From contig JANFNE010000026.1 in assembly GCA_024867545.1 (NCBI GenBank), positions 1 through 64,000 on the forward strand: 64,000 nt of DNA, written 5' to 3'. Position numbers and translations under genes: made by a program. The notes under the pieces were generated by a model, which made no database searches, had not been told where the DNA came from, and saw only the letters and a list, made by a program, of their open reading frames with translations. Numbering within the stretch: position 1 is the first letter of the stretch; every line of letters starts with the position of its first letter. This DNA comes from Phytopythium helicoides (lineage: Eukaryota > Oomycota > Peronosporomycetes > Pythiales > Pythiaceae). Shown here in pieces: positions 30,079 through 40,507 of this stretch.

Positions 30079-33000
30079 ATGGCACCCGAGGCGACCAACC
30101 CAGACAGCTCCATCACGCCCGAGGTGGTCGTGGTGATCGGCAATGGCATGGTCGGCCACCGCTTCCTCGAGCGTATGCGTCGCTACGATTCGACGAAGCG
30201 GTTCACGCTCGTGTCTATTGGCGAGGAGCCCATCGAGCACTACAACCGCATGCTGCTCACCGAGTACTTCGAGCACCTCAACATGAACAAGCTCATGCTT
30301 GCAGCTCCCGGGTGGTATGCCGAGAACGGGATCGACCTGCGAATCAGCTCCAAGGTGTCGGCCATCGACACAAAGAACAAGGTCGTCAAGGTCGAACGGC
30401 TAGGAGGCGACACCGAGTCGGACAAGATTGTAGAAGTGCCGTACGACTGGCTTGTCATTGCTACCGGTGCGAGTGCGCTCGTCCCATCGCTGGCTGGCAT
30501 TTCTCTTCGCGGTGTCTTCGTCTACCGCACCATCAAGGACTTGAACGATATTATTGCCTACTCGGAAGCTCAGCACGCGCGCGAGGTTGCTGGCGGAGAC
30601 AAAAAATACGCACTGGTAGTTGGCGGTGGATTGCTAGGCCTCGAGGCTGCAAAAGCTATCCACGACCTCCACATTGGGGTGCGCATTATCAACCGCGGAG
30701 GACGCCTCATGTCTCGTCAGATCGATGACGCCGGTTCCAGGGTGCTACACAAGCAGATCGTCAACGCGTTCGGAATCGACGTGCTCTACCACAAATCCAC
30801 AAAGGGACTCCTTCCCAGTACCGACGAACCGGATGTACTCGCTGGGGTTGAATATGTCGACGGAGAAGTCTCCAACGACGTGTTTATGGTCGTGTTCGCG
30901 ACCGGTATCAAGCCACGCGACGAGCTGGCTCGCGAAGGTGGACTGCAAGTTGCGGGGCGAGGTGGTGGCATCATCATCGACGACTACCTCGGTACCAGTG
31001 ACCCCAGTGTGTTCGCCATCGGTGAATGCGTCTCTCATCGCTGTGTCACGTACGGTCTGGTCGCTCCTGGAAACGAGATGGCAGACATCCTCGCCAAGAA
31101 CATGACGAGCTCCAGCGAAGCGGATCGCATCGTATTCCCAGGTGGAGATGTGTCTACCAAGCTCAAACTGATGGGTATGGAGGTCGGCTCGTTTGGCGCA
31201 TATTTCCCGGAAGATATCCACGAACCGTTTGAGGAGCTTGTGTACAACAACCCGCTCGAGCAGGTTTACAAGAAGCTCTTCTTCTCTGCAGATGGAAAGA
31301 AGCTGCTTGGTGGAATTCTGGTCGGTGACACGAGTGACTTCCCGCGCCTTTCGCTCATGTGCAAGTCGAAGGATACTAAGCCACTACCAGCTCCACCAAA
31401 CGAGATTTTGCTGGGCAAGCGCGGTGGAGACTCAGGCGGAAACTCGGTACTCGACCTGCCTGATGAAGTTCAGGTGTGCTCATGCAACGGCGTAACAAAA
31501 GGAGAACTGTGCTCTACGATCAAGGCCAAGAAGTTGACCAAACTCGGCGACGTCAAAAAGATTTGCAACGTTGGAACGGGCTGTGGTGGCTGCATCCCGA
31601 TGGTCAAGGAAATTCTTGATGCAGAGCTGGCTGCAGCTGGAGCTGAGGTGGATAAGTCGCTGTGCGACCACTTCGCCTACTCTCGGCAGGAGCTGTACCA
31701 GATCATTATGGTCGAGAAATACGAGACGTTCACGCAGCTGCTGTCCAAGCATGGGCGTCACAAGGACGACCCGCGCCAGCATGGTTGCGAAATCTGCAAG
31801 CCCACGGTGGCCTCCATTTTTGCGAGCCTGCAGAACCGCCACATCCTTCAGGGTGATCGTGCCGCGCTCCAAGATTCAAACGATCGATTCCTTGCTAACC
31901 TCCAAAAGTCCGGCCAGTTCTCGGTTGTCCCGCGCATTGCAGGCGGTGAAATCACGCCTGACAAGCTGATTGTGATCGGCCAAGTGGCCAAACAGTACAA
32001 CCTGTACACCAAGATCACTGGCGGCCAGCGCGTCGACCTGTTCGGAGCCGAGAAGCACGACCTGCCCGCCATCTGGGAGAAGCTGGTTAACGCTGGATTC
32101 GAGTCGGGTCATGCGTACGGTAAGGCCCTGCGCACGGTGAAGAGCTGTGTTGGCACCACTTGGTGCCGTTTTGGACAGCAGGACTCCGTGGGTTTTGCCA
32201 TTTTCCTCGAGAATCGTTACAAGGGTATTCGCTCGCCGCACAAAATCAAGGGAGGAGTCTCCGGCTGCACACGTGAATGCGCTGAAGCTCGCGGCAAGGA
32301 TTTCGGGCTAATCGCGACCGAGAATGGATACAACGTGTACGTGGCTGGCAATGGCGGTACCAACCCGAAGCACGCAGTTCTTCTGGCCTCAGACGTCCCG
32401 CAGGAGCTTGTTGTCAAATACCTCGACCGATTCCTCATGTACTACATCATGACGGCTGACCGGCTTCAGCGCACCTCCAAGTGGCTGGATTCTCTTGAGG
32501 GCGGCATCGATCAGCTGCGGCGAGTCGTTATGGAGGATTCCCTCGGCATCTGCGCGACTCTCGAGGAACAGATGAGCTACCTTGTCGGCACGTACGAGTG
32601 TGAGTGGAAGAAGGTGGTTGAGTCGCCTGAGCTCCGTGCCCAGTTTGCTCAATTCAAGAACACATCCGAGACGCAGAAAGAGACGTTTATGCAACTTGAG
32701 CGCGACCAGCTCTTCCCACAACCACCGAAGATCAAGGTCGTATCGCCACCGAGGTCTCCTACATCGCCGACATCACAGTTTGGCGTTGAGAACAACTGCG
32801 AGTGGGTTGCATTCGGACCCACGGACGCGTTCCTACCGAACAGTGGTGGTGCTGTGCTGTACGGCGGTACTCAGCTTGCAGTCTTCAACATCACCGAGGT
32901 CTGCAATGGCATTGAAAAGACATCCTGGTACGCGACGCAAAACATGTGCCCGTACGACCACTCTTTCGTACTCGCGCAGGGCATTGTGGGTGATCTCGAG

Positions 33001-33276
33001 GGCCGGCCGAAGGTTGTCTGCCCAATGCACAAGCGCAACTACGACCTCGAGGACGGAGCTTGCTTGACCGATGAGGCTCTTCATGTTGAGACGTTCCCTG
33101 CCCGCGAGCAGGATGGAATCGTATACGTGCAGCTGCCACCGACGGAGGAGCTGGACGCTCGGCTTGCGACTGCCAAGTTCCTCGGTGGAGACGACGCTGA
33201 GACGGTCAGCAACAACAGCTCTGGGAGCAATCTGTCCTCGCCAACCAAGGTGTCGCCCTGTAGTCTGGAGTGGTAA
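30079..33276 (+). CDS. NiR: NAD(P)H-dependent siroheme nitrite reductase with C-terminal Rieske/NirD domain
   Basis: A single-exon 1065-aa enzyme reducing nitrite to ammonium. Order: FAD/NAD(P)-binding region (VVVIGNGMVGHRF at about 15, second dinucleotide fold VVGGGLLGLEAAK); BFD-like 2Fe-2S region (VCSCNGVTKGEL ... CNVGTGCGGC); ferredoxin-like repeats; siroheme/4Fe-4S site with C690, C696, C730 and C734 (CVGTTWC, GCTREC); C-terminal NirD/Rieske domain. The layout matches fungal and oomycete NAD(P)H nitrite reductases, not the ferredoxin type of plants. In the Rieske part the first ligand pair is C957-P-Y-D-H961, whereas C-x-H is canonical; the second pair, C981-PM-H984, is normal. The start at 30079 (MAPEATNPD) is the first ATG. 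Confidence 0.96.
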   Translation: MAPEATNPDSSITPEVVVVIGNGMVGHRFLERMRRYDSTKRFTLVSIGEEPIEHYNRMLLTEYFEHLNMNKLMLAAPGWYAENGIDLRISSKVSAIDTKNKVVKVERLGGDTESDKIVEVPYDWLVIATGASALVPSLAGISLRGVFVYRTIKDLNDIIAYSEAQHAREVAGGDKKYALVVGGGLLGLEAAKAIHDLHIGVRIINRGGRLMSRQIDDAGSRVLHKQIVNAFGIDVLYHKSTKGLLPSTDEPDVLAGVEYVDGEVSNDVFMVVFATGIKPRDELAREGGLQVAGRGGGIIIDDYLGTSDPSVFAIGECVSHRCVTYGLVAPGNEMADILAKNMTSSSEADRIVFPGGDVSTKLKLMGMEVGSFGAYFPEDIHEPFEELVYNNPLEQVYKKLFFSADGKKLLGGILVGDTSDFPRLSLMCKSKDTKPLPAPPNEILLGKRGGDSGGNSVLDLPDEVQVCSCNGVTKGELCSTIKAKKLTKLGDVKKICNVGTGCGGCIPMVKEILDAELAAAGAEVDKSLCDHFAYSRQELYQIIMVEKYETFTQLLSKHGRHKDDPRQHGCEICKPTVASIFASLQNRHILQGDRAALQDSNDRFLANLQKSGQFSVVPRIAGGEITPDKLIVIGQVAKQYNLYTKITGGQRVDLFGAEKHDLPAIWEKLVNAGFESGHAYGKALRTVKSCVGTTWCRFGQQDSVGFAIFLENRYKGIRSPHKIKGGVSGCTRECAEARGKDFGLIATENGYNVYVAGNGGTNPKHAVLLASDVPQELVVKYLDRFLMYYIMTADRLQRTSKWLDSLEGGIDQLRRVVMEDSLGICATLEEQMSYLVGTYECEWKKVVESPELRAQFAQFKNTSETQKETFMQLERDQLFPQPPKIKVVSPPRSPTSPTSQFGVENNCEWVAFGPTDAFLPNSGGAVLYGGTQLAVFNITEVCNGIEKTSWYATQNMCPYDHSFVLAQGIVGDLEGRPKVVCPMHKRNYDLEDGACLTDEALHVETFPAREQDGIVYVQLPPTEELDARLATAKFLGGDDAETVSNNSSGSNLSSPTKVSPCSLEW

Positions 33277-33466
33277 ACGCGTCAGCTCAACTTTCCCCAC
33301 ATAACGATAATGCAATGCACTTGAAAAATGGTCAAAAGAAACAAGGCTCGGGCAGTCGTGTTGGGCAATATGGCCAGCGATGAGCAGCCCGCCGTCCTGG
33401 TCCTACGCTATTGAGCCATTCCAGATGGCTCGGCGTCGTCGAAGAACAACGCGGAAAGAAAGCTGC

Positions 33467-34645
33467 TTAGGCGGTGGCCTTCTTCTTCTTCTTCTTGTTC
33501 TTCTTCTTGAGCGAGGAGGCCAGCAGCGCGGCCGTCTCCTCGTCCAGCGTCTTCTCCGAGTGGATGCGGTCCGAAGGGAACGGGAGGCCCGTGATCTTGG
33601 TCGTACCGTTGGGCAGCAGCAGCACCGTGACCTTGAAGTGCGCGATCTTGTCGCCCGCGCGACCCTCGAGGATCGGGTACGGCTGCAGCAGGTCGTGCTT
33701 GACGCACTCAACCACACCCATGCGCGCCTGCGCCTCGTCGTCGAACATGCGGATCGTGAAGGGCAGCGTCGGGAACTTGGCGTTGATCTCCTTGAACACG
33801 TAGCGCGACGCCTTCATCTTGAGGCGGTACTGCTTGTCGACCTGGCGCTTGAAGACCGTCGTGCGGCGCTCCGAGTGCACGGGCTTCTCCAGGCCCGTCG
33901 TGTAGCAGATGTCGATCGTGTACACCTCGTTGGGCTCGAAGGTCACCTTGGGCGTGCGGTTCTCCACGTCAATCTTCTGCGCGATCACCTTGTTGCCGTC
34001 GATGATGAAGCGCTTGAGCTGGTGCATGAGCGTTCCCTGCAGCGACTTGACGCCGTACGCGGCCTCGAGCTTGGTCAGCGCCTCGGTGACCTGCAGGTTG
34101 GTGTTGCCGGGCTTGATCAGGCGCGCGCAGAGCTCGACGGCGTCGTTGGCGCACTTGAGCACGTCAGCCTCCTCGCCCGAGAGCTCCGGGAACGGCGCCT
34201 CGGCGGCGGATCCCTCCTCGGGCACGATGGCCGTGTGGGCGACAACAGCAATGTATCCGTCAATGTGGCATCCGAGGTCGATCTTGACCCAGTCGCCGGC
34301 CTTGACCGTGAGCGACTCGTTGGCGAGCGGCGAGAGGTGGCAGATGACCTCGTTGACCGACACGCACGTGGGGAAGGCGACGCCCTTCTCGACCTTCTTG
34401 GACTTGAAGATGGTGCTGCAGCGCTGCTCGATGATGAGGTCGCCGAACTTGCACAGCTCCACGACGTCCTTTCCGGCCACGAGCTGCGACAGCACGCCCT
34501 GCAGCGCCGACTGCGCGATCTCGGACGCCAGGCGGTACTTGGTGACCACGTCCGAGTTGCTCAGGTCCTCGACGGCCGCGGCGGGCGCCTGCTGCTGCTC
34601 CTCCTCCTCGCTGTCGCTGTGCACCGAGCGCTCGTCGTCCGACAT
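33467..34645 (-). CDS. PA2G4: Proliferation-associated protein 2G4 / EBP1 homologue
   Basis: A single-exon 392-aa member of the methionine-aminopeptidase-like fold (pita-bread) that lost peptidase function. EBP1/PA2G4 binds ribosomes near the tunnel exit and acts in growth control and ribosome assembly. Diagnostic segments: VVTKYRLASEIAQSALQGVL, FPTCVSVNEVICHLSPL, VKIDLGCHIDGYIAVVAHT, FEPNEVYTIDI. A Lys-rich C-terminus (KKKNKKKKKKATA) fits RNA or nucleolar binding. Length equals animal PA2G4 (394 aa). It is convergent with nitrite reductase (190-bp gap) and divergent from the PWWP gene (299-bp gap). Confidence 0.95.
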   Translation of the reverse strand: MSDDERSVHSDSEEEEQQQAPAAAVEDLSNSDVVTKYRLASEIAQSALQGVLSQLVAGKDVVELCKFGDLIIEQRCSTIFKSKKVEKGVAFPTCVSVNEVICHLSPLANESLTVKAGDWVKIDLGCHIDGYIAVVAHTAIVPEEGSAAEAPFPELSGEEADVLKCANDAVELCARLIKPGNTNLQVTEALTKLEAAYGVKSLQGTLMHQLKRFIIDGNKVIAQKIDVENRTPKVTFEPNEVYTIDICYTTGLEKPVHSERRTTVFKRQVDKQYRLKMKASRYVFKEINAKFPTLPFTIRMFDDEAQARMGVVECVKHDLLQPYPILEGRAGDKIAHFKVTVLLLPNGTTKITGLPFPSDRIHSEKTLDEETAALLASSLKKKNKKKKKKATA

Positions 34646-34944
34646 GTCGTTTTCTCTATACCCAAAGGCGCAAAGATTCCACTGGAAGCGAGGGGAGGGT
34701 CAAGCAACAAACAAAAGCGGATCCTCGCCAGCCACCGGACGCTCGCACTTAGCCGGGAGAAAACATCTTCAACTACGTATGCACATACAAACATCACAGT
34801 ACGAAAACGGAGCGGGTGCAACGGGTTGAGAAAACCCGGGTGGGAGATGGCAGTCAACCCGAAACCCGACCCGGGTCCGAGGGGAAACCGCCACCAACTT
34901 GCCCTGGACGCATACATTTTCGCGAGACAGGCGGGCGGGCGGCC

Positions 34945-37561
34945 ATGGCGGCGCCGACGCCCAACTCGGTCGGGTGGTTCATCCTCGAGGGCTACCCCTG
35001 GTGGCCCGTGTTCGTCGTCGACCAGTACAAGCTGCGCCCCAAGCTCTACCACCTCGGTGCGCGGCGGGAAGCGGCCTGGACGCGTGGCGAGACGAGAGGC
35101 TGACGTGTGGACGGCGCTGTGGCAGGGGACGGGCACCGCGGGATCCTCAAGAAGGCGCGCGACTTCCCCAAGGACTATGCGATCGTCTACTACTTCGGGT
35201 CGCACGAGTTGTACGTGGAGCGAGATGCCGAGCGCTGCCGTTGGAGTTGGACTGCACGTTGATTTTACGTGGTTGTTGTGGCTGGCGCGCCTGCTGCCGA
35301 CAGCTCGCTCGCGCACCTTAACAAGGGCGTGCTGCGCACGTGGGACTGCGATGACAAGGAGGACTTCCTGAAGGGCCATCCGAAGCACCTGGCGAAGAAG
35401 AAGGCTACGATGGACGACCTCACCTTCTCGATCCAGGAGGCCGAGGACTACCTCGCGCAGCCAGAGGATATCCGACTGCCCCCGTACTTTGTGCCGTCCG
35501 ACCTTGATCCGACGCTCGAGCCTCCGCCTCCACCGGAAATTGAGGAGGATGAGGAAGGATCCGACGAGGAGAATGTTAGCGATGCAGGTGACGCAGAGGA
35601 TCCCGATGCGGAGGAGGGTGCCCAGTCGGATGACCACGAGGAGGACGACGAAGAGGATGAGGATGCACCTACCAAGAAGAATGCTAAGAAGAAAAAGGAG
35701 AAAAAGGAAAAGCCAAAGAAGGAGAAGAAAGAGAAGAAGAAGGACAAGAAGAAGGACAAGAAGAGCGACACCAAGGAGAAAAAAACTGCGAAAGCTTCCA
35801 GCTCCAAGGAAAAGAAGAAGACTCCAAAGTCTCCGAAAGCTGAGCCCAAGAAGCGCAAGGCAGAGGCGGTGGAGAAGATTGCATCCTCAAAGTCGCCGTC
35901 GAAGGCTTCAAAGCACGCCGCAGGTGAAGATGTCAAGTCTGCTGACGTAAAGACTGAAAAGTCGGGAAGAAAGGATGTCAAGATGGCAGACCCGGAAAGT
36001 GATGCAGATCTAACTGCGAAACTTGAAAAGGAGATTCGATGGATTCTCCTCAATTGTCAGTTCGAGGAAATGACCACCAAAACTGTGCGGAAGCTGTTGG
36101 AAAAGCGACTTGAAATGGATCTGCGGCATCACAAGGCTTCCATTAAGGAGGGTGTTGCGCGTGTGATCCAGTCCATGGAGGATGACACCAACCAGGATGC
36201 AGACCAAGAGGCAGGTCAGGAAGCTGGTGGAAAATCAACAGAGGACGCAAGTGCGCAATCAGTAAAGGCAGAGCCGCCACAACCTGAGGCGACTGCTGCT
36301 GTCAAGGAAGAGGTTAAGAGTGACCCTAGCGTCATCAAGATTGAGGTTAAGAGCGACCCTAGCGTCATCAAGAATGAGGTTAAGAGCGACCCTAGCGTCA
36401 TCAAGGACAAGATCAAGAGCGATCCGAGCGCTATCAAGGACGAGATCAAGAGTGATCCGAGTGCCGCAAACGAGTCTTCATCACCAAAGAAAGTCGAGAA
36501 TGCAGCCTCTAGCAGCAAAATTCCTGTCGCGGAGCAGTTGGAAGACGCCGCTAAGCGCTTGAGTGCGTCGCCGCTTTCTGACGAACAAATCTTGGATATC
36601 TTGACGTCGGTTGCAGCTATCAGTTCTGTGGATCCCAACGTTTTGAAAAAGTCGAAGCTGCAAGAGCGCTTGGTGGCATTGGTCTCACACTCATCATCGG
36701 TAGTATCAAGCAAGGTGCTTGCGCTGGGCAAGCAGTGGGACATTGAAACAGTTCTTTCTCCGAAGAAGGAGGTGGACTTGAACTACCTGAAGGAGCTAAA
36801 AGCAAAGTTGGAAAACTCCGACACGTCTCATGAGGATATTTGTACTAGCTTGGACGAGCTTGCTGAGGTACGGGACTGCCTATGCATCAGCAATTGTCTG
36901 TGACTGATATCTTACATGTGGTGGCGACAACTACAGATGCCGCTGCAGATCTCGCATTTGAAGAAGACGAAGATTGCTCGCACAGTTGCCAATCTGCGGC
37001 AACACGCGTACGTATCTACAACACGCTCAGAGAACTACGAGGATTGTTCTAAGCCAACGTTTTTGTTTGTGTGCTGTGCAGAAACGATAGGGTGTCAAGC
37101 AAGGCGAATTCTCTTCGCCGCTCCTGGATACAGACGCTGAGCAAGGAAAACCCAGAGAGTATGTCGTTTCCTACTTTTGCTGCATGTAACCAACCACAAG
37201 AGTTGACGGTGTATTCTGAAACCGTGTCATTTTAGACGTCGAGACACTGAAGACCCTTAAGAAGATGCATGAAACGCTAGCGCAGCGTGATGATCAGTCC
37301 GACAAACCTGGAGACGTCCATAGTGCCCAGCTCGAAATCTTGAACAAGCTTCTGGGCATGACTCTTCGCACGCAGGACATTATAGACTCGAAGGTTGGCG
37401 TCGTTGTTTCCAAGTTGCGAAAGTCGAGGTATGCTTTCTTTGATTGAGATGGGAGAATACACTCGATCCTAACTTGGATGCTGCCAAACAGTGACGAGAA
37501 AGTAGCAAAGGCTGCTTCAAAGCTTCGAAAGAAGTGGAAAAGCGAGGCAGGAGCAGCATGA
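34945..37561 (+). CDS. PWWP / DEK_C / TFIIS N-terminal (LW) domain chromatin protein (7 exons)
   Basis: Modelled as join(34945..35056, 35126..35210, 35304..36867, 36937..37007, 37082..37158, 37236..37428, 37492..37561), 723 aa, with all junctions GT/AG and in phase. Residues 1-95 form a PWWP domain (GYPWWPVFVVDQ; YYFGSHEFSLAHLNKG), rebuilt only after removing two introns. A long Lys/Glu-rich segment follows, then a DEK C-terminal-like helical domain (about 350-400; RWILLNCQFEEMTTKTVRKLLE), an 11-aa repeat tract, and a TFIIS N-terminal/LW-like domain (about 550-660; LRQHANDRVSSKANSLRRSW) split over exons 3-6. PWWP plus LW is the plan of LEDGF/HDGF-type readers of methylated H3K36 linked to transcription elongation. 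Exact orthology is uncertain. Confidence 0.85.
36303..36465 (+). repeat. In-frame 33-bp repeat encoding (V/I)KSDPSVIKxE units
   Basis: Five tandem units of 11 residues (KSDPSVIKNEV type) inside exon 3 of the PWWP gene. Each unit contains V/I-K-S-D, and most also I-K-x-E, both fitting the hydrophobic-Lys-x-acid SUMO consensus. The DNA copies are nearly identical, so the expansion is recent. Confidence 0.8.
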
Positions 37562-37919
37562 TGGTAGTGGGAAAAAAGCACAGCGCAGTCATGTTCCTGG
37601 ATGCTCGCAGGATGTTTTTTTTTATTGAAACTTGGTGCTTGGGAGGACCGGTTTGTACAGCGGGTATGCCGGAGAATGTACTACATGGCATGTGGTCGTT
37701 CATTGCCGTCTCGATGCTTTTGCTTGGTGTCCTCCAGCGAGTGCAGTTTGCAGAGCCCGCCACCACCTGTTTGGACCATCCCATCAACAATCACACGACT
37801 GGCTGTATGTTCCCCCTCTTTTTTCACATCTGACCGCGTGTGTTGATGCTGTTTGCAGAATCCCAACGATCGGCTGACGCCACCCCCAGTCGAGAAGGAA
37901 GGAAGCCGCGCCGCGCCGG
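37562..37919. other. Intergenic region between the PWWP and FYVE genes
   Basis: 358 bp containing the 3' flank of the PWWP gene and the promoter of the FYVE gene. A poly-T tract lies near 37615. Nothing else was recognised. Confidence 0.25.
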
Positions 37920-40148
37920 ATGAACGCGTCGACCACGCGCCTGCTGCGCTCCGGCGCGTCGTTCAGCGGGACCGCGGGCTCCAGCAACCTGCTGGTGGGC
38001 GCTCCGGTGTTGCCGGCGCTGCCATTGGCTCCATTGGCGGCCGGCGCCGTGCCGCGCGCGCTCGAGGAGGAGCTGGAGGCGCAGGCGCGCGCGTCGCTCG
38101 CCCTCTTCGGCTTCGGCGTGGACTCGGTCAACTGGACCCCTGCGGCGCTGCCGGATGGTGGTTCGGCTGCTGGGCTGGGTGTCGGCGTGCGGCTGTCGGA
38201 GCGCGTGGCGCCGCTGAACGCCAACTCGCTTCTGTGGCGCACGGCGGGGGCCAAGCGGGACGCGGGTGACGAGAACGCGCGGCAGCACGGCAGCAGCGGG
38301 CTGACTTCGTCGGGCTCGTCGTCGTCTTTGGCCAACGACGAGGACCTGGATGCGGACTGGGAGACGGGCGCGCTGGAAGGAGGAGGGGCCAAGGTGCTGC
38401 AGCAGTACCTGGTCAAGTGCGTGGCTGTGCTGCCCACGGCCGCGATCGAGGAGGTCGTCGAGCTGCTCATCCGCTCCGATAGAGATGACATGGAGGCAGT
38501 GATGCAGCAGCTCGTTGGCGCGCGCGTGAGCGGCTCGGGATTCATCTACCGCCGAAGGAAGCGACGTGTGCGCGTTCAAGCGCCGCGCCAGGGCGAGCGC
38601 AAGCGCGAGCCGCTTGCCAAGCGCCGACAAAACATGCAAACTACAGTTGACTCAGCCTCAAGCAACTCTATAACGGCTTCCGTCGACTACACAGACGACG
38701 ATGATGATGACTCGTCCGACTCGGACGACGACGAGGCGGTTGAGGTCAGTGATGACCTCGCGGCTCTCAATGTTGGTCTGCCGACCTCGGTCGCCCCAGG
38801 TGCTGGCAGAGCATCCACTCGACGCATTACTCGCATGCAGTCGCTCGACTCGATCCCGACCACTACTTCATCTGCATCCAGCGCCAACCACAACTTTGGT
38901 CACGCGAGCAGCTGGTCGAGCATGCCGTCACCGCAGAAGGACGCGACCCTCGCTTCGCCTGCTCCTCCATCAAGTGCAACGTATATGGACGGATACCGGC
39001 GCGCAATGGCTCGCTCTGGTCATCAAGGCAACCTCAGCATCAAGTGGGTGGTTGGCGAGAAGCCAAGCCGAATGTTTGGATCGCGGGCGACATACTGTTT
39101 GCTCGACTACGAGTGCGAGCTTGTGAATGATTGGGATATGTCGTCATCAGGAACCAATGGCACCGATGAGACGCGTCCAATGTACGTCCGAGTGCTTCGC
39201 TCGTGCTACCTTCCACAATGCCAGCCATGGCTCGACGAGCTTGGTGGTCGCCCTCGAAACATTCAGCCGGTCGGTATCATGGTACGTCAAATCCCTATTC
39301 CACCGAGTAAGCGCAGCAAGTCAGAGCTACTCTATCCGCCTGCCGTCGAGGTTCAGCTGGTTGCATCCATACTCGAAAAGCCACAATTGCCATCGAGCTC
39401 GCGACGCGCAAAGCTTCGCGCCTTGTGCGCGCGGCTTGGCCGCATCGAGGAAGTCATCACAAGTCGTCGACTGTCACATTCGCTATTGACGACGCAGCCG
39501 CAATGGGTGAGCGATCGCGAGCGTTCGGGTTGCCGCGCGTGCGGAGCCCGCTTCGGATTCTCGCGGCGGCGACACCATTGCCGCATCTGCGGTGAGGTTT
39601 GCTGCGCTGAGTGCTGTCCAAAGGTCGAGCTAGCGCTGCCTGAGGTGGGCTCGACCAGTGTCCGCGTGTGTGTGTCATGTCGGCACAGTCAGCGGCGCAA
39701 GAGCACGGAGTCGCCCTTATCGTCGCGACATGCTGGGAGCACTCCAACTCTGTCTTCTCCAGCATCAACATCTGCCATGACTCCACGAGGAATTCCTCCA
39801 CCGGACGGCATGCCGCTGCGGCGCACTACGTCGACGGGATCGGCGACACCCGTGGGAGGACTGTCTCCGCCATCTCGAGATGGGAAGCGCGTCCTTCCTC
39901 CGCCACCCCCGCCAACAACCCCGACGATGATGACGCCGCCTATCACGGTAACACCGACCCAGCTGCAGCACCATCAGGTCGCTGCTTCGGCGTCTCCCTT
40001 GACAGACTATAATTTGTCGTCATCATCGAGTTACGGATCTGTAGGAAGCGGTCTTGGGAGCAGCAGCATGAGCAACAGCATGGAGCGCAAGCAGTCCCTC
40101 GCGTCTAGTGTCCTCCACAAGCTCAAGAACAGCTCAAGCTTGTCATGA
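37920..40148 (+). CDS. FYVE zinc-finger protein
   Basis: A single-exon 742-aa protein. The FYVE domain (about residues 528-590) has the full signature: WVSD near its start, CxxC pairs (CRACG, CRICG, CCAEC), the basic RRRHHCR phosphoinositide-binding motif, and RVCVSC at its end. FYVE fingers bind PtdIns3P on endosomal membranes, so the protein probably acts in endosomal traffic or signalling. The N-terminal half has an acidic low-complexity block (DDDDDSSDSDDDE) and no domain I can name. The C-terminus is Ser/Pro-rich and disordered. FYVE proteins are numerous in oomycetes, often joined to START domains; no START domain was recognised here. Confidence 0.88.
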   Translation: MNASTTRLLRSGASFSGTAGSSNLLVGAPVLPALPLAPLAAGAVPRALEEELEAQARASLALFGFGVDSVNWTPAALPDGGSAAGLGVGVRLSERVAPLNANSLLWRTAGAKRDAGDENARQHGSSGLTSSGSSSSLANDEDLDADWETGALEGGGAKVLQQYLVKCVAVLPTAAIEEVVELLIRSDRDDMEAVMQQLVGARVSGSGFIYRRRKRRVRVQAPRQGERKREPLAKRRQNMQTTVDSASSNSITASVDYTDDDDDDSSDSDDDEAVEVSDDLAALNVGLPTSVAPGAGRASTRRITRMQSLDSIPTTTSSASSANHNFGHASSWSSMPSPQKDATLASPAPPSSATYMDGYRRAMARSGHQGNLSIKWVVGEKPSRMFGSRATYCLLDYECELVNDWDMSSSGTNGTDETRPMYVRVLRSCYLPQCQPWLDELGGRPRNIQPVGIMVRQIPIPPSKRSKSELLYPPAVEVQLVASILEKPQLPSSSRRAKLRALCARLGRIEEVITSRRLSHSLLTTQPQWVSDRERSGCRACGARFGFSRRRHHCRICGEVCCAECCPKVELALPEVGSTSVRVCVSCRHSQRRKSTESPLSSRHAGSTPTLSSPASTSAMTPRGIPPPDGMPLRRTTSTGSATPVGGLSPPSRDGKRVLPPPPPPTTPTMMTPPITVTPTQLQHHQVAASASPLTDYNLSSSSSYGSVGSGLGSSSMSNSMERKQSLASSVLHKLKNSSSLS

Positions 40149-40507
40149 GCTGCCACTGCAGATATAAGTAAATAGTAATATCATTTGCCTTGTGGCTTCG
40201 TCAGCTCCACCAGTGTAGTTGCGATTGATTCAATTAATCAGAATGAAGCGACTCAGCTACCACTTGGTGATCAATGGATATCAGGGAGCAAAGCCAAGCG
40301 AGCATGCTATTTCAACGGGGAAGTACGGCACATTATATACAGTCACCATGGTGTTCGGCGCACTGTAGCCCTAGCTTATCATGCTGGCCCCGCAGCAAAA
40401 GTATATCTTGCAAGTTAGTACGTAGCACAGAATGGTTTAATGTTGTGATTTCTTTTTTTCTAGTTGTTGGTGAATAAACGTACGGGTGTCTGTCAACTTT
40501 GTCTAGG
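40149..40507. other. Convergent intergenic region between FYVE and the first GT71 gene
   Basis: 359 bp of 3' flanks from two convergent genes. No feature was recognised. Confidence 0.25.

Noticed and set aside
33380..35371. A 663-codon plus-strand frame opposite PA2G4
   Set aside because: It is antisense to the firmly identified PA2G4 gene and overlaps the PWWP exons in another frame; composition is that of an antisense shadow.
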